Assembly (NCBI GenBank): GCA_026119855.1
Contig: JAOWBW010000563.1
Location: 786,343-850,342 of the forward strand
DNA length: 64,000 nt
Source: Campanula takesimana
Taxonomy: Eukaryota > Streptophyta > Magnoliopsida > Asterales > Campanulaceae
Direction of reading: 5' to 3'
Position numbers and translations under genes: made by a program
The notes under the pieces: generated by a model
Seen by the model: the letters and a program-made list of their open reading frames with translations, nothing else
The model's database searches: none
Told to the model about the DNA's origin: nothing
Part shown: in pieces, positions 55,123-64,000 of the stretch
How the letters are laid out: each line of letters starts with the position of its first letter
How positions within the stretch are numbered: position 1 is the stretch's first letter

Positions 55123-56910
55123 TTAAGCGTAGAACCTCTTGAGCTTGTCGAGGTTGACCTCCTTTGGCAGCTGGTCACCATCTAAATCCACGAGCCGGAC
55201 TGCACCACCGCTTAGTATCTTTTTGACCACGTACGGACCGATCCATCGGGGTCCCCATTTCCCCAGGGGATTCATGGCATTAGGAGGATGTTGTCTTAAG
55301 ACCAAATCTCCCACATTGATGTTTCGAGGCTTCACCTTTTTGTTGAAATCTCTTGCCATCCTTTGCTGATACGCCCTCGTGCGTTCGAGTGCTCTTAACC
55401 TTTTCTCGTCGAGTAAGGCTAGCTGTTCGTATCGACTTTGCATCCAGTTGACCTCGTTGACTTGATTCTCGAGGAGGACCCGTAGAGATGGGACTTCAAG
55501 TTCGATAGGGAGTACGGCTTCAGAACCATAGACTAATGCATAAGGAGTTTCTCCTGTTGCGGACCGTATTGATGTGCGGTAGCCCCACAATGCTAATGGT
55601 AGCTTCTCGGGCCAATCCCTTCCTGTTGAGGCCATTTTCTTGACGATGGTCTCGATGGTTTTATTTGCTGCTTCGACCGCGCCATTTGCTTGGGGACGGT
55701 AAGGAGATGACTTGTGCTTGGTGATCTTGTATTCTACCAAAAGTGCATCCATTTCTTTCTCAAAGTGAGAGCCGTTGTCGGAAAGGATTTCATGAGGCAC
55801 GCCGTATCGGCACATGATATTAATCTTTACAAATTCGGCCACTTTCTTGGCGTTGAGGGTTCGATAAGCTTGTGCTTCGACCCACTTTGTGAAGTAGTCG
55901 ACTGCCACTAGGACGAATGACTGCCCATTGCTTCCAGCAGGATGAACTTTACCGATGATGTCTATCCCCCAACAAGAGAAAGGCCAAGGTGTGACCATGT
56001 TGTAAAGTTGTGAGGGTGGAGCATGTTGCAGATTAGCGTGGAATTGGCACTTGGCACACCTTTTGACTTTCTCGATACAGTCTCGTTCCATAGTGCTCCA
56101 ATAGTAACCAATGCGAAGTATCTTCTTGACTAGCATAAACCCATTCATGTGGGATCCACATTCTCCTTCGTGCACTTCACACATTATCTCTTGAGCTTCG
56201 GCCTCATTGGCGCATAAGAGATTGATCCCGTCGTGGTGCCTTTTATAGACTCGGTCCCCAATCAGTACGTACCGAGAAGCTATCCTTTGCAGAGCTGCTT
56301 GAGACTTCTTATTGCTATTCTCGGGATAAGTGCCTTCTTTGAGGAAGTTCATGATATCCGAATACCACGGAGAGTTTGTTTGCATCTCGTTGATCTCGAT
56401 ACTCATGCAATATGCCGGACTGTTCCTTCGAGCAATTTTGAAGGGCTTCACCATTTTCCCTTTGGGCATTTCGACTAATGAAGCTATAGTGGCCAGTGCA
56501 TCGGCGAAGCGATTCTTATCCCTTGGTAGGTAGTTGAAAGTGATCTCTTGGAATTGTTCAGCCAGTTCTTCAAGGTGCTGACCATACTGTTGGAGAGTCG
56601 GGTCTTGGGTTCGCCATTTACCCGATTGCTGATTGATAAGGAGTAAAGAGTCGCCGAATACTTCTAGTTCTGTGATGTTTCTGTCGAGAGCTGTTTCGAG
56701 CCCCGCTATACATGCTTCGTACTCGGCAATGTTGTTGGTAGCTTCGAATTCCAGGCGGATGGCAATGGGAGTGTAGATGTCTTTTGGATCGACAAGCAAT
56801 ACCCCTATGCCAAAACCGTGTTTATTGGCGGCGCCATCGAAAAAAAGTTGCCACTTAATTTCCTCGGTTGCAGTACAAATTAAATGCTCGTCGGGGAACT
56901 GTACATCTTC
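55123..56910 (-). pseudogene. Second RNase H and integrase of the Tat polyprotein
   Basis: The open frame 55123-56799 (it extends upstream to about 56905 without a Met) starts with an archaeal-type RNase H (FFDGAANKHGFGIGVLL, NNIAEYEACIAGL, FGDSLLLINQ, NRFADALATIAS). Then comes integrase: zinc-binding H2C2 (H and H in VHEGECGSH, C and C in CAKC, about residues 210-251) and the catalytic D, D and E at about 280 (GID), 341 (SDNGSHF) and 376 (GAVEAANK). The spacing D-60-D-34-E is right for an active enzyme. The C-terminal domain follows and ends at a stop. The integrase part alone is intact; the frameshift at about 56905 separates it from RT. Confidence 0.9.
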
Positions 56911-57660
56911 CCCTTCACTTCGTCACACGGGAATTCGGCAAGCTGGTCACTGAACACTTTCCCCCTGACGGATTTTAGTGTGACGTAAGTGATATCATAG
57001 CCGGCGAGCATGAAGTACCATTTGGCTATTCTTGTTGACATGAAAGGCTTCTCGAAGATGTAGCGGAGCGGGTCCACCTTTGCTACTAGCTTGATCGGAA
57101 AAGCTTCCATAAAGTGTTTGAGCTTTTGAGTGACCCAAACCAATGCTGCGCATGACTTCTCTAAGACAGAGTAATTCTTTTCGCCTCCTTGGAATCGGCG
57201 ACTGACAAATAAATGGCGTTCTCCTTTGTGGACTCTCGTCGCTCTTGTGCTAACATAGCCCCTAGGGCTTCATCATTGACAGTGAGATAGAGCAACAGAG
57301 GTTTCTCCTTGTGCGGCGGAACTAGAACAGGAGGGCACGTCAAGTAATGCTTCACTTGGTCGAAGGCTTCTTGGCACGCGTCGGTCCATTCTAGAGCCAC
57401 ATTCTTCTTGAGTAGCTTGAAGATTGGCTCGCACATGGAAGTGAGTTGGTGCACAAACCGACTGATGTATTGTAGTCTGCCCATGAAACCTTTAATCTCT
57501 TTCTGCGTCTTTGGAGGAGGCATGTCAATGATTGCCTTGATTTTGGAGGGGTCTACTTCAATTCCCCTTTCAGTGACCATATAACCAAGAACTTTGCCTC
57601 GGATAACCCCGAACGTGCACTTTGCAGGGTTGAGCCTCATCTTGTGTTGACGAAGTCCTT
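56880..57660 (-). pseudogene. RT thumb and first RNase H of the Tat polyprotein (two frames)
   Basis: 57161-57640 encodes the RT thumb and connection (MRLNPAKCTFGV, GYMVTERGIEVDPSKI, KGFMGRLQYISRFV) and the start of RNase H. After a frameshift near 57195, 56880-57143 continues with VWVTQKLKHFMEAFPIKLVA and KPFMSTRIAKWYFMLAGYDI. Each single-base shift is visible at the junction. Confidence 0.85.
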
Positions 57661-59348
57661 TCGAAGAACTTGCGGAGATCGATTAAATGTTGACCATCGG
57701 TCCCTTTGGAGTGAATGATCATGTCGTCCACATAGACCTCGATTTCTTTGTGAATCATATCGTGGAACAAGTCTGTCACGGCTCTTTGGTAGGAAGCCCC
57801 AGCGTTTCTTAACCCAAATGGCATGACTGTGTAGCAAAAGGTACCCCACGGTGTTGTGAAGGCTGTCTTATGTTGATCTTCTTCGGCCATGAGAATCTGA
57901 TTGTACCCAGCGAACCCATCCACGAATGAGCGAACCTCATAGGCAGCAGTGGAGTCGACCAGCATGTCGATATTAGGGAGCGGAAAATCATCCTTTGGGA
58001 AAGCTTTGTTTAAATCCCGGAAGTCTACACAAACTCGAACCTTGCCGTTTGCCTTCCTGACTGTCACAATGTTGGCTAACCATGTCGGATACTCGATAAC
58101 TTTGATGAAACCCACACTGAGGAGCTTCTCAATCTCTTCTTTGACCTGCAGAGACCATTCTGGCTTGATCTTTCTGAGCTTCTGCTTTACTGGCCTGGTA
58201 TCTTCTCTGATCGGAATCCTGTGCTCTGCTACCTTTCTATCCAAACCCGGCATGTCTTTGTATGACCATGCGAACACATCCACGAACTCCCGTAGTAGTG
58301 CAGTCAATCTGTCTCTGTCGTCCCCCTTGAAGAAGCTTCCAATCTTAGTTTCTTTTGGCTCTTCTTCGGTACCCAGATTAACAACATGCAATTCTTCGTC
58401 AGCCTTTGGACCATTCTCACCACGACTACGGACTTGTTGAGCAAGTTCATTTAAGTATGTTATGTTTTCGTGGTCTATTTCATCATAATTTGAATCGTTA
58501 TTAACTTGTTCATTAAGTTCATTATTAGTTAATTCATCATTTATGATGTTTGCAATCTCAGGGTACTCAGAAATATCAAATTTTTCATTAGCAAAGAAAG
58601 GAAACACACGCTCGGCTATGGCATCCAAATCCCCTTGGGTGAGGGTATTAGAGACACTCTCGGACTCGAAAGTAAGTGTGAGCTGCTCTTCCTTTGTTGC
58701 TGTGCGGGGTATGCAACCCATTTCTTGGACTAAGAATTCCTCGGATACCACGGGCCCTTTCGTTGAATACCAATTGTTGATCGGCTCGGAGCTTGGCAGG
58801 ATCTCACTGAGAGTCTTGTTTATGATGACGGTGTCATGGATGGCGTTAACTTGGCATTCATTCATCATGGCAAGCTCTTCGAACATGGAGGCTAAATCTG
58901 TCAGTTCTTCCCCCACGGTGATTTCTGTCTCGGATTCAATAGTCATCTTCCTTCCCCACCATTCACGGGGCGACATGGGAGTTGGTTCCCTTTCGGATTT
59001 CTGGATCTCACAATCGGAGAAGATTTTGAGGCTGGGCTTTTTGACACCCTTATTGTTAACCCATGGCTCGGGAAAGATCATGTATGGAACGTCTTCCCCT
59101 TGGCGGACAAAATAACCATTCAACGTCTTGCGGTAAGGCCTTAGATTAGGGACTTCGTAACGACGGCCTTCTTTACGAGCTCGGGCCTTTTCGTTCTTGA
59201 TTGTTTGCTCTTGTTTCAAGTCTTCCTTGGAAGGCTCGTACCCCAAACCGAATGTGTTCTTGACAAATGGGACTTGAACGGGATGTAGGATTCCTTGTTG
59301 ATATCTCCCTAAGCCTAAACCAGGGAAGTAGTCCATATTCCTCATCAT
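57660..59348 (-). pseudogene. Reverse transcriptase region of the Tat polyprotein
   Basis: A 592-codon frame (57570-59348). The first 340 residues form a poorly conserved linker, acidic and Asn-rich. RT follows with KVRVCVDFRDLNKAFPKDDF, FVDGFAGYNQI, MPFGLRNAGASYQRA and the active-site YVDDMIIHSK (about residues 539-548). About 60 bp later, near 57660, an extra base shifts the frame out of the thumb domain. Copies RNA into cDNA inside the particle. Confidence 0.9.
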
Positions 59349-59375
59349 GCGGAGGACTTTGTGATTGCTGGGGGT

Positions 59376-61431
59376 CTATGATCCGTTTCCCCCTTCTTTG
59401 TCAATGGCGTTGATTGAGACGCCGGAGAGAGTGGAGTCTGGTAAACCATGCTGAACTTGGTGGACGGGCTCACCTTTTCTGTGGATAGTGACGTTTTCAG
59501 CCATGACGGTCACTATTTCATCACCATTTCGGATCTTGACACATTGGTGGAGAGTTGATGGTACGGCATTAGCACTGTGAATCCATGGTCGTCCAAAAGT
59601 AAGTTGAACGAGGCGGGATATCAAGCACTTGGAATGGAACGGACATGACCATGCTTCCAAACTCGATGTCTATTTCGATCATACCCATGACTGTACGGGC
59701 GGTGCTGTCATAACCTCGGATTACTTGAGTAGAAGGCTTCAAATCGGAATCCTTAAGCCCCAGTATGCCCATGATTCTGCCAGGCATGAGATTGAGTGCG
59801 GAACCACCGTCCACTAAGACTCTTGAGACGGGCCTCCCCCTTGCTCGTACCTTGAGGTAAATAGCTTCGTTGTGGTCGGAACCAAATGGTGGAAGGTCCA
59901 TATCGGCAAAGGTGATGACGTTGCCAAAATGAATGTGACCAATCATTGCCGTGAGGTCCTCGGGAGTAGTATCGGGAGAAACTGATGTATCATCGAGATT
60001 GCGGATGACAAGATCTCGGTGTTTCTTTGAGGATGCAATGAGGTCCCAAATAGAGATGTTGGCTTGAGTTTTCTTGAGTTGGACAAGTAGAGGATCTTCG
60101 GGAGTGTTGCGAGCTTGCGGCCTTTGAGAAGAGGAGCTCGGTGCGGAAGTGGAAGGGTTGCTTGCTATGACTCGACCGGATCGAGTTAGCATGTTGACGT
60201 TCCCATCTTGCTTCTTTTTCCTATTCTCTAGTACTTCCCTCATTACCTCATCGTAAGTCACTACATAACAAGAATTGTCAAGTTTATTCATAACATTGGG
60301 GCCCCCATTCACAATTGGGATTGAATGGGTGGTCCCCTCGAGTTCTCCTATCTCTATTACATTGACATGCTCATCATTAGTCACTACAAATTCTTTCTTA
60401 TCTATGAGATCTTGAATGACATTGCGGAGAACGAAGCAATCCTCGGTGGTGTGGCCACTATATTGGTGGTAGCCACAATATTTGTGGTGAGCATGATTGG
60501 GGTGGATCGTCTTGGGTTGGTACCCTTGCACGGGTGTAACTTGACCCTTTGCCTTGAGGACCTCGAACACTTCGGTTTGAGTCATGCCTTGGAGAGGCGT
60601 GTAGACACGGTCACTTCGGGACTTCTTCCCTTGAGGTGGAGGAACCTTTTTGTAATTCCCCTTGTCAATAGTGACGGCATTGACCGAGGCCTCTTTTGTG
60701 GAGTTGGAAGCGGCCTTGTAGCGGTAAGTAGGAGTGGCCTTCTTAATCTCCTTGAGCAAGTCATCCATGCGTACCCCCGCCTCATACATTTGGGAGAAGT
60801 CGGAGTAGCAAGCCCCACTTAGGTGGGTGCGGAGATCAATCTTGAGACACTTGAGAAAGATGTCAATTTGCTCTTTTGTGTTTGGCCTCTCAACAATTTC
60901 AGAGAGTTTATCATTCCATCTCCTTGTGAAGTCGATGAAGGACTCATTGTCTCGTTGAGTAGTGTTCTCTAGCTCTTTCCTTGTGGGCCAGTGAGTGGTG
61001 TTGCCTTGGTATTGGTTCTTGAAGGCAAGCATGGCGGAGTCCCAATCAAGACGGACAGTGAGCGGGAGAGTAGCATACCAATCTTTTGCCGCCCCCTCGA
61101 GAGTGAGAGGGAAGCATTGAGCCATCACCTTGGGAGAGACCTTCTTCGGAACCATTGCCCAAATATAAGTCTCAATGTGAGCCATGGGACAAGAGTTGCC
61201 CTTGAATTTGCTTATGTCGGGCATCTTGAACTTATCGGGAAGAGCGGCCATAGTACTCATGAGGATGGATGATTGATAAAGGCTTGTGTCGGAGCCTTTC
61301 CCCATGTTGAGCCCATTGAATTTTTGGTCGATGTAGGCCATGATAGAATCCACCATTTTGGGCTCATTGTTCTCGGAACTTGGTTCCCCCATTTTCTTGG
61401 TGCGGGTGTTGACATACGGACTTTTGAACAA
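59376..61431 (-). pseudogene. gag and aspartic protease of the Tat polyprotein
   Basis: 59569-61431 holds the gag capsid core (YIWAMVPKKVSPKVMAQCFP, GAAKDWYATLP, YQGNTTHWPTRKELENTTQR, FTRRWNDKLSEIVE) and a CxxH…H…C knuckle-like motif (CGYHQYSGHTTEDC). Protease is at the end (RVLVDGGSALNLMPG). A frameshift near 59605 moves the conserved GRPWIHSANAVPSTLHQC part of the protease region to another frame (59376-59660). Confidence 0.85.
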
Positions 61432-61850
61432 ACCCTCGGTCCACTCGGATTCATCATCATTGTTCTTGTTCTTCCCTTGGCAAGGTTAGTGAGCTTTTCT
61501 TTCATTAGCTCCATCTCGGCCTCGTGGGCCTCCCTTTGGCTGTCGAGGTGGGATTGCCAAATGTCGTCTTTGCTTTGTGCCTCCTTGTTAAGGGTGGAGA
61601 CTTGCTCTTGGAGGAGTTGGACCATAGTTGAGAGCTGTTCGAGAGACATGGTGTTGCTGCTGCCGGTCATGGTTGATGTTGGAGCTGTTGGAGTGATCTC
61701 TTCACGGACTAACCGATTTGCTGAATCCCGGTAGACTCTGTAAGTACCAATTGAACCTATATTGCAGAAGAGGCCCTTGTCAGTCTTGAGTAACACTTGC
61801 GGTCCATGAAGAGGCTTAGAACACACAGTTGGGCACACGACTCGAACCAC
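61257..61850 (-). pseudogene. gag N-terminus of the Tat polyprotein
   Basis: The likely start is the ATG at 61670 (MTGSSNTMSLEQLSTMVQLL), followed by a coiled-coil-like stretch (LQEQVSTLNKEAQ, REAHEAEMELMKEKL). A 1-nt shift near 61472 separates it from the capsid frame. The open frame continues upstream of the Met to 61850 without a recognisable domain. Confidence 0.75.
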
Positions 61851-62982
61851 AAAAGAAAAGACTCTTTTTTTTTTTTTTATAAGTCGGAGGGAATGAATCC
61901 CTTTTGGGGTTTCTAAGAAAATAATGGAATCGTCACACTAGTATATAGACCATCTCGCGGTCCCATATACTCATCGGATTCCATCGCGCTTGTGAATCCT
62001 ACATGTATCGGGATTAAACTAAATTAATGTAGTAAAGCATACATGCGGGGACGGATTTTTATTTTCGTCCAAAATAACCACTTTTGGGGATGGATTTTTA
62101 TTGCGTCCATTTCAACAAGTTGGCATGTATGATTTGAAGACATTAGTTTAGAGAAATCTCAGTACATGGAAACCGACTTGAGTCACGGAGTGTTAGACCC
62201 TAACTAGAATTGTGTGGTTTGTGCTCGGCTTGAATATGAGGCTCAAAGGTCACCCCCGGCATGTAGTCTTGAACTACGCCACGGGCTGAGGTTTACCGCT
62301 TCGAAAGAGCCAAGGTCTGGTGGAGCTTGAAACTTTCTAGGACAGGCCTCGACGGGTTTGGGGTTGGACTTGTGCGACTCGATAGTGAGCAGTTCATAGG
62401 AATATGTGCATGTAGTGTGAGGTCTAACAAGTGACAAATTTTTTATTTTTATTTTTTTTTGAAAAGAAAGAAAACAAACACATAAGCACATAAATTACAA
62501 CTCCCGAATCACCCGTGTGACCGGTAAATAAAACACAAAATTAAAACAGTCCGAGGGTTCAATTCTGTTCTGATGCAAGCAACTGTGCCCACACCCCACT
62601 GTTCTCTCAGTCACTGAAACTTGTTTCTGTTCTGGAAACCAACCCAGAAGCGTGCGCCTCTGAGTGTGATGTGGGACACGCGCGCATGGCGCAATGCTTA
62701 TGGGAGGCGCGCGCTTCTGGTCACACCTGTCAGAATGTCAGACTTTGGACTCAGGGGATTGCCCTGGTCCTATGTTCATATGTAACCCCTGCAGAAGTGA
62801 TTAGTGCAGAATAGCAGAAGAAGAAGATGAAGAACATGAAGAAGTGGGCGATTCTGGTTCTTGATGCGGGATGCGCGCGCCTTAGGCTTAAAAGTCCAGA
62901 CGCGCGCGCCTCCCCATCAGGAATCAGAATGCCCAGAAAAGATGTAGATTTCGATCAGAATGCAAGTTTAACCCTCAAAACT
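61851..62982 (-). other. 5' leader of the Tat element
   Basis: 1.1 kb between PBS and gag, with a poly-T run at 61867-61880 and several GC-rich GGCGCGCGC motifs (62650-62915). No extra upstream ORF of the kind seen in Ogre elements is present. Confidence 0.6.
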
Positions 62983-63000
62983 CCCCAGCAGAGTCGCCAC
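62983..63000 (-). promoter_or_regulatory. Primer binding site of the Tat element
   Basis: The minus strand reads GTGGCGACTCTGCTGGGG directly after the LTR end CTACA. This is the PBS type used by Tat/Ogre elements (tRNA-Arg). Confidence 0.85.
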
Positions 63001-63982
63001 TGTAGATACCCCGGGGGGAACCACGGCTTTAGGCTCGAGCGCTGTGAGTTACCCTAGGATGTCTAACTTGTTTTAGAGTCGCCACCTATGTTTTGAGGAA
63101 CATAAGAAAAACCTATTGATTATAGCCTAAGTTTGATTACGAAAACAGAGATTCTTTGTTTGAGGTTCGGGGGTTAGATTACGAGATGGGAAGTACCGAA
63201 AACACCCATCTCGCCCAACTTAAGTTGGTCTTGCTTGATCAAAATCTACATGAATGAAAATGTTCTTCTTCTTCTTCTTTAAGTCATAAAAAGGGGGGTT
63301 TAAAATATGATTTGGAATGTAGTAGATAACCCCTTAACCAACCTCAATGAGATGAGGTGATCATTAGAGTCATGTCCCAAAATGATTTGGGTGATTGCAC
63401 ATTTGATTAAAGTAAAAGAGAGAGAGAGATGAAGTAGAAAAGAAAGGAAAAGATGGACTTTTACCTACAATTTGAAGAACTTCAAATGTTGCTTGATGAG
63501 ATCCTTGGAGAACCTTTAGAAAGTGATTTTGTATATTTTTTGTAAGTTCAATTTTCGGTCTAAGTTTTCGATCCTTGAAAATGGAGGTAAAGAGAGGTTT
63601 TTATAGGTGAAAGAGGGGTGTTTTTGGTGCCAAAACTCAGTCACCAAGAAATCCTTCCCGGGCAAATCCTGTAAATTGAGCAAGGAGAGGAATCCTGGCC
63701 AAAAATCTGTAACTGAAGCCCAGAAGCGCGCGCTTCCTGCTTTGGGGGCGGGGAGGCGCGCGCGCCTGGCTCCTCTTGTCGGAGGCGCGCGACTCAGAGA
63801 AGGCAATTTTGACAGAATGGACTAGAAAGTCAGCCCTGTCATTCAGTTTAGTCCCTAGACTTAACGAAGTCAGTCAGGAACTTAACGGAAGTGACAGAAA
63901 CTAACGAGAAACACTTGAAATAGGGGAGAAACACAAGATCAAATGTGCAATCGGGGTGAGCGGTCCAAGGCGGGTGTCTACA
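63001..63982 (-). repeat. 5' LTR of the Tat element
   Basis: 982 bp, pair of 50233-51215. It would contain the promoter that drives the polyprotein RNA. Confidence 0.95.
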
Positions 63983-64000
63983 GGTGGGTGTACTAACAAG

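Larger units (their letters stand above)
50233..63982 (-). mobile_element. Tat-lineage Ty3/gypsy retrotransposon (13.75 kb)
   Basis: Bounded by the perfect duplication GGTGG (50228-50232, 63983-63987). LTRs 50233-51215 and 63001-63982. PBS TGGCGACTCTGCTGGGGA next to the right LTR shows the minus strand is coding. Order on that strand: LTR, 1.3-kb leader, gag, protease, RT, RNase H, second (archaeal-type) RNase H, integrase; then an antisense plant mobile domain gene, a tandem array, polypurine tract, LTR. The tRNA-Arg-type PBS and the extra RNase H before integrase are features of the Tat lineage. At least five frameshifts interrupt the polyprotein. Confidence 0.95.

Noticed and set aside
57949..59115. 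Plus-strand frames opposite reverse transcriptase (163 and 190 codons)
   Set aside because: They are antisense shadows of the RT frame. Unlike the mobile domain ORF they have no recognisable domain.
60325..61734. Plus-strand frames opposite Tat gag (165 and 153 codons)
   Set aside because: Antisense shadows of gag; hydrophobic stretches arise from the complementary codons.

Overview
This is nuclear DNA of a flowering plant, probably a eudicot. It is AT-rich and has spliced genes, a nuclear tRNA-Thr, a plant mobile domain gene, MITEs of the CTCCCTCCGTCCC type at many places, a plant SINE and several lineages of LTR retrotransposons. Nothing looks bacterial, viral or organellar. The species cannot be told from the sequence.

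Layout. 0.6-5.9 kb: a decayed Athila-like LTR retrotransposon on the minus strand that kept gag and protease but has no pol. 6.8-8.8 kb: short intron-containing pieces of at least three unrelated genes (VAP27-type MSP domain, LHW-like bHLH, and probably a bS18-type ribosomal protein), all on the plus strand. 9-13.9 kb: DNA transposons with clear target-site duplications, a hairpin array, and the RNase H tail of a LINE. 13.9-22.8 kb: an aconitate hydratase pseudogene. Its middle exons are gone, and a solo LTR with a nested 2.9-kb gag-protease-only retrotransposon, plus a copia LTR, lie in the gap. 23.1-23.6 kb: a small intact plant-specific gene. 24-28.4 kb: hAT and MULE elements, the tRNA-Thr gene and a Pack-MULE carrying a piece of ribosomal protein uS5 (RPS2). 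29.2-33.1 kb: a MATE transporter pseudogene split by an unusual three-LTR element and a solo LTR. 33.5-42.3 kb: a nine-exon gene on the minus strand for a secreted or type I membrane protein; its introns are full of MITEs. 42.7-48.8 kb: a MULE with a nested LTR, AT-rich filler, and a direct duplication of about 0.8 kb. 48.8 kb to the end: a copia-type LTR into which a 13.75-kb Tat-lineage Ty3/gypsy element has inserted.

The Tat element (50233-63982) is the most striking part. It is bounded by the 5-bp duplication GGTGG and has two 98x-bp LTRs. On the minus strand it carries gag, protease, RT, two RNase H domains and integrase, all interrupted by 1-nt frameshifts. Between integrase and the 3' LTR it carries an uninterrupted 466-codon plant mobile domain ORF on the opposite strand and a 1.3-kb tandem array with a 76-bp period. 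The host-derived ORF is the only long frame in the element that is fully open.

Only three units look potentially functional for the host: the small gene at 23.1 kb, the tRNA-Thr, and the nine-exon gene, which has one suspicious 1-nt indel in a homopolymer. The plant mobile domain ORF may also be expressed. The rest is transposon sequence or broken gene copies. Many frameshifts here are single-base changes in homopolymers, and the two Tat LTRs also differ by such indels, so some may be assembly errors rather than real mutations.
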